A stretch of DNA of 64,000 bases from CAWDDG01 sp963801065 (GTDB lineage: Bacteria; Actinomycetota; Actinomycetes; Jiangellales; Jiangellaceae). Each line of letters begins with the position of its first letter. The stretch's first letter is position 1. Shown here one piece after another: positions 44,047 to 53,418 of the stretch. The notes below the pieces were generated by a model that was not told the origin of the DNA, ran no database searches, and saw only the letters and a program-made list of their open reading frames with translations. The position numbers were made by a program, and so were the translations under genes. The stretch lies in NCBI GenBank assembly GCA_963801065.1, contig CAWDDG010000004.1, positions 186,001 through 250,000 on the forward strand. Direction: 5' to 3'.

Positions 44047-44504
44047 CCAGCCTGTCCGTGCTGGCACCGGTGTCGGGGCAGGCGCTGCCGCTCGCGGACG
44101 TGCCGGACCCGGTCTTCGCGGCGGCCCTGGTCGGGCCCGGCGTGGCCATCGACCCCGGGCGCACCGGGCGTGTGGTGGCCGTGTCTCCCGTCGCAGGCAA
44201 GATCGTCAAGCTGCACCCCCACGCGTACGTCGTTCAGACCGCGGACGGCGCGGGTGTGCTGGTCCACCTGGGCATCGACACCGTCCAGCTCGCCGGCGAG
44301 GGCTTCGGCCTGCTCGCCGCCGAGGGCGCGGAGGTCGCCGCGGGCGACGAGATCGTCGCGTGGGACCCGGCCGCGATCGACGCGGGAGGCCGCTCTGCGA
44401 TCTGCCCGGTCGTAGCGCTCGATGCATCGGCCGAGGCACTGTCGGACGTGCGCGACACGGGGGACGTCGCCGCCGGGGAGCCGCTGTTCGCGTGGGCACG
44501 CTAG
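44043..44504 (+). CDS. PTS EIIA domain protein (Crr type)
   Basis: 153 residues from the GTG at 44043. EIIA(Glc)-type fold: PVSGQALPLADVPDPVFAAA, the first His in AGKIVKLHPHAYVV (His60) and the phosphorylated His75 in VLVHLGIDTVQL. The terminal part has GDEIVAWDPAAIDAGG. It receives phosphate from HPr and gives it to EIIB. It overlaps the HAD phosphatase gene that follows by 13 bp. Confidence 0.95.
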   Translation: MTSLSVLAPVSGQALPLADVPDPVFAAALVGPGVAIDPGRTGRVVAVSPVAGKIVKLHPHAYVVQTADGAGVLVHLGIDTVQLAGEGFGLLAAEGAEVAAGDEIVAWDPAAIDAGGRSAICPVVALDASAEALSDVRDTGDVAAGEPLFAWAR

Positions 44505-45142
44505 GCAGCCCGGCAGGCGTCCTGTTCGACCTCGACGGGACGCTGCTCGACAGCGAGCCCGTCCACCGGGCGGCCTACCGGACGTTCTTCGCTGAGCGCG
44601 GTTGGGACGTCGATCCCGAGACGTATACGCACTTCGTCGGCCGGCGCGGGGCGGACGTGTTCGCGACGCTTCCGGGGCCGTGGGCGGGCGAGGACCCGGA
44701 CGCCCTCGTCGCCGAGGTGCTGGGCCATCTGGCCGAGTCCGACGTCGTTCCGGAGCCGGCGCCCGGTGCCACGCAACTGATCCGGGGACTGCATGCGCGC
44801 AATGTCCCGATCGCTCTCGTGACGTCTGCGACCCGGGCCTGGGCGGAGTACGCCGTCGAGGAGCTGCTCGGTGTGCGCGAGTGCTTCAAGGCCATGATCA
44901 CTTGGGAGGACGTCACGCACGGCAAGCCCGAACCGGCGCCATTCCTGGCGGCCTGTCAGGCGCTTCGCGTGGCTCCCGCCACGGCCGTCGCCATCGAGGA
45001 CTCCGTCGCCGGTGTGACCGCGGCCGTCGCCGCCGGCATCGGGCACGTGGTCGCCGTGACAACGACCACCGATGCGAACCTGTTGAAGGGCGCGGGCGCG
45101 CATCAGCTCGTTGCATCCCTTGCCGAGCTGTCGGACCGCTGA
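44492..45142 (+). CDS. HAD-superfamily sugar phosphatase (beta-phosphoglucomutase-like)
   Basis: 216 residues from a GTG at 44492 that overlaps the end of EIIA. Motif I is VLFDLDGTLLDSEPVHRAAY, motif II VTSATRAW, motif III lysine in DVTHGKPEPAPFLAAC and motif IV VAIEDSVAGVTAAVAAG. The cap domain of about 60 residues sits after motif I. Such enzymes dephosphorylate small sugar phosphates; in the PTS operon it may remove excess hexosamine phosphate. It ends in a 40-bp antisense overlap with the next gene, which is on the minus strand. Confidence 0.92.
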   Translation: MGTLGSPAGVLFDLDGTLLDSEPVHRAAYRTFFAERGWDVDPETYTHFVGRRGADVFATLPGPWAGEDPDALVAEVLGHLAESDVVPEPAPGATQLIRGLHARNVPIALVTSATRAWAEYAVEELLGVRECFKAMITWEDVTHGKPEPAPFLAACQALRVAPATAVAIEDSVAGVTAAVAAGIGHVVAVTTTTDANLLKGAGAHQLVASLAELSDR

Positions 45143-46527
45143 GATGCCATCTCGGCTCCGGTCAAGATTTCGGCGGCCTTCCGCGCCGCGATGAGCACCG
45201 GATCCCAGACCGGCGAGAACGGCGGCGCGTAGGCGAGGTCGACCATGGCCAGGTCTGACACGGTCATCTCGTTCCACAGGGCGATGGCGAGCGCGTCTAC
45301 CCGCATCGCCGAACCCCGTCGGCCGACGATCTGGGCGCCGAGCAGCCGGCCGGAGGGATCCTCTGCGAGCACCTTGATCGTCATCGGCTTCGTCCCCGGG
45401 AAGTAGCCGGCGCGGGTAGTCGACTCGATCGTTGCCGTGACGTACGCCAGGCCGGCCATACGGGCGTCGACCTCGCGCAGGCCGGTGCGGGCGACCTCGA
45501 GGTCGCAGACCTTGCTGATCGCCGTGCGGACGACTCCAGGGAAGGCTGCATCGCCGCCGCCGAGGTTGGTGCCCAGCACCCGCCCCTGCTTGTTCGCGTG
45601 CGTGCCGAGCGGCACGTACGCCCAGCTCTTCGCGACGCGGTCGTACGACTCGACGCAGTCACCCGCGGCCCACACGCCGTCGTGACCCTGCACCCGCATC
45701 CGGTCGTCGACCCGGAGCCCGCCGAACCCGCCCAACGGGAGTCCCGCTGCCGCGGCGAGTTTCGTGGTCGGCCTTACGCCGATCCCGAGAACCACGATGT
45801 CGGCGTCGTAGCTCCGCCCTCCAGCGGCGACGGCTCGCACGGCGCCGTCGTCGCCCGCCTCGAACGCCTCGACCGGCGTCTCCGTCTCGACGACGATCCC
45901 CATGCCCTCCATGGCGTGGTGGACCTGTCGCCCCAGGTCGGGGTCCAGCGTCGACATCGGCTCGGCTGCCTTGTCGACGACCGTGACCTCGAGGCCGCGG
46001 ACGACCATCGCCTCCGCCATCTCGATCCCGATGTAGCCGCCGCCGACGACCACGGCGCGACGCGGTTCGTGTTCGGCCATCCGGTCCAGGAGCGCGGCGC
46101 CGTCGTCGAGAGTCTCCACACCGTGGACACCCGGTAGGTCGGCGCCCGGCACGTCGGGACGGACCGGCTCGGCGCCGGTCGCGAGGACGAGGTGGTCGAA
46201 AGGCAGCATTCCGCGTCGGCCGCTCTCGAGATCCCGATACTCCACGGTTCGCCGATCGAGGTCGACCGCCACGGCCTCCGTTCGCATTCGCAGGTCGATG
46301 CCGTTCTCGCGATGCTCGGCCGGGGTTCGGGCGACGAGCGCGTCAGGTCCGTCCACCGTGCCCGCGACCCAGTACGGGATGCCGCACGCGGAGTACGACG
46401 CCCAGTGACCGCGCTCGAGCGCGACGACCTCGAGGTTGCGCCCGCGGCGCCCGGCGACGCGTAGAGCCTGCGACGCGGCGCTCATCCCGGCAGCGTCGGC
46501 GCCGATCACGACAACCCGCTCAAGCAT
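45103..46527 (-). CDS. FAD-dependent pyridine nucleotide-disulfide oxidoreductase (CoA-disulfide reductase type)
   Basis: 474 residues. N-terminal FAD Rossmann motif VVVIGADAAGMSAASQALRV, the single redox cysteine in SYSACGIPYWVAG, the NADH-binding motif VVVGGGYIGIEMAEAMVVRG, the FAD tail motif GVWAAGDCVESYDRV, and the C-terminal dimerisation domain with LGAQIVGRRGSAMRVDALAI. The single Cys in the first helix marks the CoA-disulfide reductase/NADH oxidase family rather than the CxxxxC reductases. It may reduce CoA disulfide, polysulfide or oxygen. It lies beside the PTS genes but is convergent, so probably separate. Confidence 0.93.
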   Translation of the reverse strand: MLERVVVIGADAAGMSAASQALRVAGRRGRNLEVVALERGHWASYSACGIPYWVAGTVDGPDALVARTPAEHRENGIDLRMRTEAVAVDLDRRTVEYRDLESGRRGMLPFDHLVLATGAEPVRPDVPGADLPGVHGVETLDDGAALLDRMAEHEPRRAVVVGGGYIGIEMAEAMVVRGLEVTVVDKAAEPMSTLDPDLGRQVHHAMEGMGIVVETETPVEAFEAGDDGAVRAVAAGGRSYDADIVVLGIGVRPTTKLAAAAGLPLGGFGGLRVDDRMRVQGHDGVWAAGDCVESYDRVAKSWAYVPLGTHANKQGRVLGTNLGGGDAAFPGVVRTAISKVCDLEVARTGLREVDARMAGLAYVTATIESTTRAGYFPGTKPMTIKVLAEDPSGRLLGAQIVGRRGSAMRVDALAIALWNEMTVSDLAMVDLAYAPPFSPVWDPVLIAARKAAEILTGAEMASQRSDSSARDATS

Positions 46528-46610
46528 GTAGCAACCCTCGCACGCGGCCAGACCCTCTCATGGCATCGAGTGCAGCTTCCCCGCCGCCGGTTCCATCTCG
46601 GGTGCCGACC

Positions 46611-47252
46611 TCAGTCGGCGGCGCCATCCCCGCCGGGCTCCTGGTGGAAGGCGTGTCGGCGGATCCAGGCGTGCATGGCGATCGCGGCGGCCGCGCCGGC
46701 GTTGATCGAACGGGTCGAGCCGTATTGCGCGATCGAAAGGACCTCGTCGACGGTGTTGCGTGCGTCGGCAGAGAGCCCGGGGCCCTCCTGGCCGAAGAGC
46801 AGCACGCACCGCTGCGGCAGGTCGTACGTCTCGAGCGGCACCGCGCCGGGCAGGTTGTCGATGCCGAGCACCGGGAGGTCCTGCGCATGGGCCCACGACA
46901 CCAGGTCCTCGATCGTCGGGTGGTGACGGACATGCTGATAGCGATCGGTCACCATCGCGCCCCGCCGGTTCCACCGGCGCCTGCCGACCACGTGCACCGA
47001 CGCCGCGAGGAAGGCGTTGGCCGTCCGCACGACCGAGCCGATGTTGAAGTCGTGCTGCCAGTTCTCGACCGCGACATGGAACGGGTGCCTGCGCCGGTCC
47101 AGGTCGGCCACGATCGCCTGGTGGCGCCAGTAGCGGTACCTGTCGACGACGTTGCGCCGGTCGCCGTGGGCGAGCAGCTCAGGATCGTAGACCGGGTCGT
47201 CTGGCACCGGACCCGACCACGGCCCGATGCCCGGTTGAGAGGGCTCGTCCAC
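46611..47252 (-). CDS. SpoU/TrmH-family RNA methyltransferase
   Basis: 213 residues from a GTG at 47252. SpoU motif 1 is HDFNIGSVVRTANAF, motif 2 LLFGQEGPGLSADARN, and motif 3 SINAGAAAAIAMHAWIRRH, which form the trefoil knot that binds AdoMet. It adds a 2'-O-methyl group to tRNA or rRNA; the exact target cannot be read. The family commonly follows the Streptomyces naming of rRNA 2'-O-methyltransferase next to a pyrE-like region, but here its neighbour is a LemA-like gene. Confidence 0.94.
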   Translation of the reverse strand: MDEPSQPGIGPWSGPVPDDPVYDPELLAHGDRRNVVDRYRYWRHQAIVADLDRRRHPFHVAVENWQHDFNIGSVVRTANAFLAASVHVVGRRRWNRRGAMVTDRYQHVRHHPTIEDLVSWAHAQDLPVLGIDNLPGAVPLETYDLPQRCVLLFGQEGPGLSADARNTVDEVLSIAQYGSTRSINAGAAAAIAMHAWIRRHAFHQEPGGDGAAD

Positions 47253-47266
47253 GGCAGTCGAGCATG

Positions 47267-47797
47267 TCAGACGCCGTCGTCCACCGGACGGCTGTCGCCG
47301 GGGATGCCCAGTGGTCGAGCGACCCAACTGGTGGGCGCCGTCGACGCCCCCCGGCGAAGAGCCTGGGCCCCCTCGTCGTAGACATGCCGGCGTGCGTCGA
47401 TGCGGCGGTTCGCGTCGTCCAGGTGATTGCGCAGGCTCAGCACCGCGGGATCGTCGACCAGCGAGGGCGACCGGGCGACCATGTCGAGCAGATGAACGAG
47501 TGTGGCCTCGATGCCGCGCTCGGCGACGGCCTGCTGGTCCGGGGAACCGCCGGGGAAGTCGGCCACGGCGTGAGCATCGACCGCGCGTTCGAGCAGGTCC
47601 GCCTCGCCTCGGGACCGTTCCCCGACGAGCGCGGCGAGCTCCACCACGAGGTCGTGCCGTCGGCGCATCGCGAGCCTGACCTGCTCCCAGGACTCGTCGA
47701 CCGCCTGCTGTAGCCCGCGCAGTCGCATGACCAGCCACGCGGCGCCGCACACCAAGATGACAGCGACCACCGCGGCGGCAACCGCCAGTCCCCCCAT
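47267..47797 (-). CDS. LemA-like membrane-anchored helical protein
   Basis: 176 residues from ATG 47797. One N-terminal membrane helix (about 3-24) precedes a helical domain with LQQAVDESWEQVRLAMRRRH, DLVVELAALVGERSRGEADL and a late SLRNHLDDANRRIDARRHVY followed by D, which is the pattern of LemA proteins (NxxWxxV..RRRDLVPNL, RFNxxxxxYN) with changes. The final part is shorter than in LemA. It starts 127 bp from the end of the MFS gene and is followed by the RNA methyltransferase with a 14-bp gap. Confidence 0.78.
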   Translation of the reverse strand: MGGLAVAAAVVAVILVCGAAWLVMRLRGLQQAVDESWEQVRLAMRRRHDLVVELAALVGERSRGEADLLERAVDAHAVADFPGGSPDQQAVAERGIEATLVHLLDMVARSPSLVDDPAVLSLRNHLDDANRRIDARRHVYDEGAQALRRGASTAPTSWVARPLGIPGDSRPVDDGV

Positions 47798-47924
47798 TCC
47801 ACCGAGCCTAGAGGATTGAGTCGAACTGGGCGGTGGCTGGCCTGGGGCCCTTCGCGGCGGAACCCGACGGCCCACAGACTCATAGCGCAAGGTCCGTGAG
47901 CAGTCGGGTCGGTGGGGCCCTCGG

Positions 47925-49595
47925 CTATGGCGAACTCGGCGGCGGGTGACCCGACGGTGCGTCGGCGGCGAGCCGCTCGTCGGCGAGCGAGTGCGCGAAC
48001 CCGGCGCTCACCCGGTTGCCGGTGACGGCCGCAAGAAACTCCGACCGTGACAGCGACAGGGTGTGCAACCGCTCGGTGGCGCTGACGGTCGCTGTGCGGG
48101 GCACGTCGCGCAGCAGCGCGATCTCACCGAAGCCGTCGCCAGGCCTCAACGGCGGTCTCGGAGTGCCCCGAACGGTCACGCCGGCCGTCCCCTCGACGAC
48201 GATGTGGAACCGATCGCCGCGCTCGCCCTCACGCATCACGACCTCACCCGGGGCGTACTCGTGCTTCTCCAGTGACGCCGCCAGCTGTTCGACGACCACG
48301 AGCGGCAGCGAGGCGAACATCGGTAGTCCGCGGAGCAGATCGATCTCGCGCCCGGGCGGTGCCGTCGTCCGGTCGATGTGCGCGAAGCGCAGCGCGTACG
48401 CGACGGCGAGAACGACCAGGATCACGCCCATGACCGCGAGCACAGCCCTTGTCCCGAGCTCCGCCACAAGCACCGGTGCAGCGACGGAGCCGGAACCGAC
48501 GCCGGCGAAGACCACGAGCTCGAGCGCCCCCAGGGCCCGCCCAGCGAGGCGGGGGCCGACCAGCCGCGGTAGCAGAGTGAACATGCTGGCGTCCTCGATC
48601 GCGTTTCCGATGCCGACGACGACCAGAGCGAGATATGCGACGGGCGGGGTCGGCACTGCCGCCAACAGCAGGAGCGGCAGGCCCCACAGGGCGATTCCGA
48701 GGACGAAGGAGCGCCCCAGGCGGGTGAGCCGGAGTGTGGCTGCGGCTGCCATGCCGCCGGCCAGGCCGCCCAGACCCATGGCTGCGTTCAGCCAGCCGAC
48801 CGAGTCCTCACCGAGAACCAGGACGTCCAGCGCCAAAACCACGACGAGCACGAGCATTGCGCCCCGGACGAACGTCTGCGCGAAGGCCAGCACGGCGAGC
48901 CCGGCCGGCGGTGCGATCCGAAGGAGCGCGGCCGCACCGGCGGTTACCTCACGCATCGACCGCCGAGCGCCGTGCCCGTCGGCGCCGTGCGTGCTCGGGC
49001 GGGCCTCTTCCGGCACAGCGAGACGCCACAACGCGAGCGTGGCGGCAGTGAGACAGCCGGCAGCCACCGCCATCGCGGCGGCGGGGCCGGCCACGATGAG
49101 CGTGACGGCCGCCAGAGCCGGTCCGAGCAGCGACCCGGCGTTCTCCATCAGCGTCGCGACGATGTTGGCGGCGGCCAACTCAGCCGGTGTCCGGACCAGC
49201 CAGGGCAGCGCAGCCGCTTGCAGGGGACGGTAGGTCCCAGCGATCGCGGCGGATGTTCCGGCCAAGGCGATGACGACGACCGGCAGACCGCCCAGTGTCG
49301 CCCAAGCGGCCGCCATGCCGACCAGGACCGCCCGGGCACCGGTGGTCATCCGCAACAGCCGGTCCCGGCGTACCCGGTCGGCGGCGCTGGATACCAGCGG
49401 TGTCACCACCGCGCCGGGCAGCGTCCGCGCGACGCCGTACGCCGCGACCAGGGCGGCACCGCCTGCCTCGTAGGCGTAGACCAGAAACGCCACGGTCGCA
49501 ACTGACCCGCCCGCCAGCGACAAGCCCCAACCGAGCTCGATGCGCCGGACGTCCGGGAGCCGCATCACGTCGCGGAAGGCGCCCATACGGCCCAT
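47925..49595 (-). CDS. MFS transporter fused to a cyclic-nucleotide-binding domain
   Basis: 556 residues: about 12 membrane helices (10-400) of an MFS transporter, then a cyclic-nucleotide-binding domain at about 425-535. The sensor part contains YAPGEVVMREGERGDRFHIV, LRPGDGFGEIALLRDVPRTA, with the phosphate-binding cassette Glu and Arg (GEIALL...RTATV). It follows the cyclase gene after two bases, so the pair is probably cotranscribed. The simplest idea is that a nucleotide made by the cyclase gates the transporter, though the cargo is unknown. A comparable architecture is known from other actinobacteria by sequence. Confidence 0.92.
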   Translation of the reverse strand: MGRMGAFRDVMRLPDVRRIELGWGLSLAGGSVATVAFLVYAYEAGGAALVAAYGVARTLPGAVVTPLVSSAADRVRRDRLLRMTTGARAVLVGMAAAWATLGGLPVVVIALAGTSAAIAGTYRPLQAAALPWLVRTPAELAAANIVATLMENAGSLLGPALAAVTLIVAGPAAAMAVAAGCLTAATLALWRLAVPEEARPSTHGADGHGARRSMREVTAGAAALLRIAPPAGLAVLAFAQTFVRGAMLVLVVVLALDVLVLGEDSVGWLNAAMGLGGLAGGMAAAATLRLTRLGRSFVLGIALWGLPLLLLAAVPTPPVAYLALVVVGIGNAIEDASMFTLLPRLVGPRLAGRALGALELVVFAGVGSGSVAAPVLVAELGTRAVLAVMGVILVVLAVAYALRFAHIDRTTAPPGREIDLLRGLPMFASLPLVVVEQLAASLEKHEYAPGEVVMREGERGDRFHIVVEGTAGVTVRGTPRPPLRPGDGFGEIALLRDVPRTATVSATERLHTLSLSRSEFLAAVTGNRVSAGFAHSLADERLAADAPSGHPPPSSP

Positions 49596-49597
49596 CG

Positions 49598-52500
49598 TCA
49601 GACGTGCGCGGCGGGTGAGACCAGGTCCCCCTTGGCGCGGTACGCCGCGTTCGCGCGTTCCGCCTCTTCGCGCGCACCGACGTCGTCCCCGCGCGCGGCG
49701 ATGGCCCGGCTCAGCGCGGTGTGGGCGAAGCCCAGCAGCTCCAGGTCGTCGGTGCCCTCCGCCAGCTCCACCGCCGTACGTGCCAGGGCGAGCGCTTCGT
49801 CAGCATCGCGTACGGCTGCGCGACACAGCGCGCGCACAGCGCGCCAGGCGATTTGCGACGCCAGGTCGTCGGAGGCGGCCTGCGCCTCGGACTCGGCGGT
49901 CAGCTCCTCCGCCTCGGCGTATCGTTCCTGCACGAGCAGCACGCGAGCCAGGTACGCCGCGACGGTGGACAGACCGGCTCGCTCGCCCATCGATCGCAGC
50001 GTGTCATATCCCCAGCGAAGCTCGGCTTCGGCCGCCTCGGTGTCGCCGGCGAGCAGCAGAGCCATTCCCGAGAACACCGTCCAATGTGCCCTGGCGAAGG
50101 TCAGGCCGAGCTCCTCGTGCCGCTGACGACCGCGCAGCACCAACAAACGCGCCTCGGCCGGCTGGCCTGCCAGCGCGTGCAGGTAGCCGAGCACGGTGAG
50201 CACGGCGGCCTCGACACGTCGAGAGCCCGAACCTCGGGCGAGCAGCTCGTCACACCGCTGGATGGCCTCCGGCACGGTTGTCGGCCCCAGCGCCAGACAC
50301 GAGGCCAGCCACACGGTGATCGCCGCCTCGTCCCGCTTCTCACCGGCGCGTCGCGCATGACCGACGGCATGTTCGAGCGCCTGCGTCGTCGCGCCGTAGG
50401 AACAGGCCATCCAGTGCAGCTCGGCCCGCAGCTGCCACACCCGCGTGAGACCGACTTGGTCCGCGGTCTCGGTGAAGGCGAGAAAGGCCTCGTCGGTGAC
50501 CTGCGCGAGCTCGGCTACCGCTTCGTCGGGCCGCGTCTGCAGGCGGATGAACTGTCGATCCAGGTGGGCGAGGTTGGCGAGGTCGGTACGGCCGGCGGAT
50601 TGCGCTGCGACGCCTGCCTCGGCCAGCACCCGGTCGGCATCCTCGAACCGGCCGCGATGTACCAAAGCGGTCCCGAGGTCGCGGAGCAGGCCAGCGCGTT
50701 CCGGGTCCGTCGCCGGCGCGAGGCCGAGCGCCCGTTCCAGCAGATTCGCGGCAGCGCTGACGTCGTCGCGGGCCAGGGCCCGCCGACCCGCCGTCGCAAG
50801 CCACAGACCCGCCCGGACCGCCATACCCCGGCCGTGTGCGTCGAGCGGTCCCAGGTCGCTGAGCTGTCGTACCGCCTGCTCGAGGTGGTAGCCGAGAATC
50901 TCCGCGTGCTCGGCGGTGCGGGCGCCCGCGCGATCTTCCATCCAGCCCGCGAACCGCTCGTGCAACGTGGCCCGCACCTCCTTCGGACAGCTCGCATATG
51001 CGGTGTCGCGGGTGAGCTGGTGCCAGAACACGAACGTGTCGGAGCCCAGGAAGACGGTGCCCACCGGGCTGATGATCTGCTTGGCGACCAGGGACCGGAG
51101 CACCTCGCTCAGGCTCCCGGATGGCACGCCTCCCGACATCTCATCGAGGGCGTCGGAGTGGAATTCGCGGCCGATCACGGCGGCGCGCTGCGCGACCTCG
51201 CGCTCCCCCTGGCCCAGTCGCTCCAACCGGGCCGCGAGGATAGCGCCGATGCCGGGTGGGATGGCCACCGTGTCGAGCTCGACGGTGGCCTGCCAACCCT
51301 GTTCGGTGTGGGTGATCACGCCGTCGTCGACGAGCATGCGCAGCAGCTCCTCGACGAATAGCGGGTTGCCCTCGGCCGCTGCGATGATCCGATTGTGCAT
51401 GCTTGCCGGAAGTCCGGATCCTTCGAGCAGGTTGGCGAGCAGCGCCTGAACGTGCGGCACAGATAACGGGTCCACGGTGAGCCGGACGGAGTCCGCGATC
51501 CCGCTGCACCACCCGGGCGAGTCCTCGAGCAGCTCGGGCCGTGCGACGCAAACTATCGTCAGCGGCACGTCGGCCGCGAACATCGCGACATGCTCGATCA
51601 GGTCGAGCAGTGACCGCTCCGCCCAGTGGATGTCGTCCAGCACCACGACCAGGGGCTCGTGTTGCGCGAGCACCTCGAGCATCCGGCGGACGGCCCAGCA
51701 GATCTCTGACGTCGGCGCCGTGCCCTCGACCAGACCGATCGCTCCTGCGACCACGTGAGCAATGCGCGGGCCGTCGGCTCCGGCATCGTGCTCGTCCAGC
51801 AGGGCGGTCAGCCGGTCTCGTGCCTGCTCGGGTGTGTCGGTCGACACCACCCGAGCGAGGTCGGACAGCACCAGACCGATTGGGAAGTACGTCACCCCGT
51901 CGCCGTAGGAAAGGCACCGCCCGTGCGTCACGCGCGCGCGGCCTGCGATACGGGTGGTGAACTCGCGGATGAGCCGGGACTTGCCCACTCCGGGTGATCC
52001 GATGACCGTGACGATCCGGCATCCAGGTGCCAGCGATGCCGCGAACACCTGCTCCAACTGGGCGAGCCGGTCGTCGCGTCCGACGATCGGCGAGTCCAAG
52101 TGCCGCTGCAACCAGGGTGCGTCCAAGGCAACGTCGTCGAGCCGCCAGGCACGCAACGCGGCCGCCTTGCCCTTGACCGTCAGCGGCTCGACCGGCTCGG
52201 CGGCCACGGCGTCGCGCACGAGGCGGTACGTCGCCTCGCCGAGCAGGACCTGACCGGGCCGGGCATGCTGCTCGAGTCTGGCGGCGACGTTGACAGCGTC
52301 ACCCGTGACGAGCCGCTCGGTCGCGCGCGCTTCACCCGCGACCACCTCACCGGTGTTGACGCCGATCCGGTGCTCGACAGTGATCCCCCACGCGCTCTGG
52401 AGCATCTCGTTGACGCCGCCGAGAGCCTCGCCCATCTGGTGGGCACTGCGTACGGCGCGCAGCGCATCGTCCTCGTGCAGCCGGGGCACACCGAAGACGG

Positions 52501-52810
52501 CCATGACGGCGTCGCCGATGAACTTCTCGACGGTGCCGCCGTGGCGCTCGATGACCCGCCGCATCTCGTCGAAGTAGAGCGACATGACCCTGCGAACCGA
52601 CTCGGGATCGACGCGCTCGGCCAGAGCCGTGGAGTCCGCGATGTCGCAAAACAGAACCGTGACGGTCTTGCGGACCTCCGGGCGGATTGCGGCCGGGATC
52701 GCCAGCCGCGCACCACATTGCCGGCAGAACCGCGCAGGCAGTGCGGTCTCGTCGCCGCATTGATCGCAACGCGAGACCACGCTCGCTGCGGAGGCCTCGA
52801 CGCTTACCAC
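49598..52810 (-). CDS. Cyclase-AAA ATPase-TPR regulator with zinc ribbon
   Basis: 1,070 residues from a GTG at 52810. Residues about 14-36 form a zinc ribbon (CDQCG... CRQCG), then a class III cyclase domain (about 48-215) with LFCDIADSTALAERV and KFIGDAVMAVFGVP as metal motifs, then an AAA/LuxR-like NTPase with P-loop IGSPGVGKSRLIREF near residue 273 and Walker B LVVVLDDIHWAERSLLDLIE, and last a long TPR-like helical region (about 590-1,060). These STAND-type proteins link ligand-driven ATPase oligomerisation to nucleotide synthesis. The cyclase has both metal Asp residues. It is cotranscribed with the MFS-sensor gene. Confidence 0.93.
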   Translation of the reverse strand: MVSVEASAASVVSRCDQCGDETALPARFCRQCGARLAIPAAIRPEVRKTVTVLFCDIADSTALAERVDPESVRRVMSLYFDEMRRVIERHGGTVEKFIGDAVMAVFGVPRLHEDDALRAVRSAHQMGEALGGVNEMLQSAWGITVEHRIGVNTGEVVAGEARATERLVTGDAVNVAARLEQHARPGQVLLGEATYRLVRDAVAAEPVEPLTVKGKAAALRAWRLDDVALDAPWLQRHLDSPIVGRDDRLAQLEQVFAASLAPGCRIVTVIGSPGVGKSRLIREFTTRIAGRARVTHGRCLSYGDGVTYFPIGLVLSDLARVVSTDTPEQARDRLTALLDEHDAGADGPRIAHVVAGAIGLVEGTAPTSEICWAVRRMLEVLAQHEPLVVVLDDIHWAERSLLDLIEHVAMFAADVPLTIVCVARPELLEDSPGWCSGIADSVRLTVDPLSVPHVQALLANLLEGSGLPASMHNRIIAAAEGNPLFVEELLRMLVDDGVITHTEQGWQATVELDTVAIPPGIGAILAARLERLGQGEREVAQRAAVIGREFHSDALDEMSGGVPSGSLSEVLRSLVAKQIISPVGTVFLGSDTFVFWHQLTRDTAYASCPKEVRATLHERFAGWMEDRAGARTAEHAEILGYHLEQAVRQLSDLGPLDAHGRGMAVRAGLWLATAGRRALARDDVSAAANLLERALGLAPATDPERAGLLRDLGTALVHRGRFEDADRVLAEAGVAAQSAGRTDLANLAHLDRQFIRLQTRPDEAVAELAQVTDEAFLAFTETADQVGLTRVWQLRAELHWMACSYGATTQALEHAVGHARRAGEKRDEAAITVWLASCLALGPTTVPEAIQRCDELLARGSGSRRVEAAVLTVLGYLHALAGQPAEARLLVLRGRQRHEELGLTFARAHWTVFSGMALLLAGDTEAAEAELRWGYDTLRSMGERAGLSTVAAYLARVLLVQERYAEAEELTAESEAQAASDDLASQIAWRAVRALCRAAVRDADEALALARTAVELAEGTDDLELLGFAHTALSRAIAARGDDVGAREEAERANAAYRAKGDLVSPAAHV

Positions 52811-52836
52811 TCGATCACTCGCCCGGGTCGCGCCGG

Positions 52837-53418
52837 TCAGGGCCAGAGGATCACCGTGATGTCGTCAGCAGTGGCGGTCACCTGGTTGACGAGATCCGTA
52901 ATCGTGTTCTGCGTGAAGGTGGCGGAGATCGCCGTCACGGTCTGACCAGACGGGCAGGAGAACCCGGTGGGAACCGCGGTCGCCGTGTCGAGGTCGAGGC
53001 TCCCCGTGATCCGGCCGTTCCGGTCGGACGTCAGCACAACCGTGGCGCTGACCGGGCTGGTGACGGTGGCCTTGTTCTGTGCCGACGGCTGCTTCGATGC
53101 GTTGTTGACGCAGCCGAACGTCGCCGTCACGACGGTGCGTGCCTCGTAGGTGACGTCGGTGGACCCGACTCCGACTTCTGTCCACGTATAGCGCAGGTCC
53201 GGCAGGTCCGCCGTAGCCGCAGCCGGGGCGCGAAGCGTCGTCAAGGCGGCGCCTGAGCTGATCGTGGTTACTGAAAAGCTCCTGAAATGCGGGAAGTTGG
53301 CGGCAGCCTCGGATGCCCCGGCCAGAGCCAGGCCCATGCCCGCGACGACCGCGAGGAGCGCCCGGACGGTCGTGCGACGCCTGCCGTCGCGTGAGTCGGT
53401 GACAATAGTACGCATCAT
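52837..53418 (-). CDS. Secreted protein of unknown function with paired cysteines
   Basis: 193 residues from ATG 53418 (a second ATG follows at 53415), behind GGGGG. The signal peptide (Arg-rich start, hydrophobic core, SEAAAN) is cleaved near residue 43. The mature part is Thr/Ser/Val-rich with beta-strand character and one cysteine pair (FGCVNN and FSCPSG). No family is recognised. It lies 27 bp upstream of the cyclase gene on the same strand; the gap is small enough for one transcript, but the role is unknown. Confidence 0.75.
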   Translation of the reverse strand: MMRTIVTDSRDGRRRTTVRALLAVVAGMGLALAGASEAAANFPHFRSFSVTTISSGAALTTLRAPAAATADLPDLRYTWTEVGVGSTDVTYEARTVVTATFGCVNNASKQPSAQNKATVTSPVSATVVLTSDRNGRITGSLDLDTATAVPTGFSCPSGQTVTAISATFTQNTITDLVNQVTATADDITVILWP

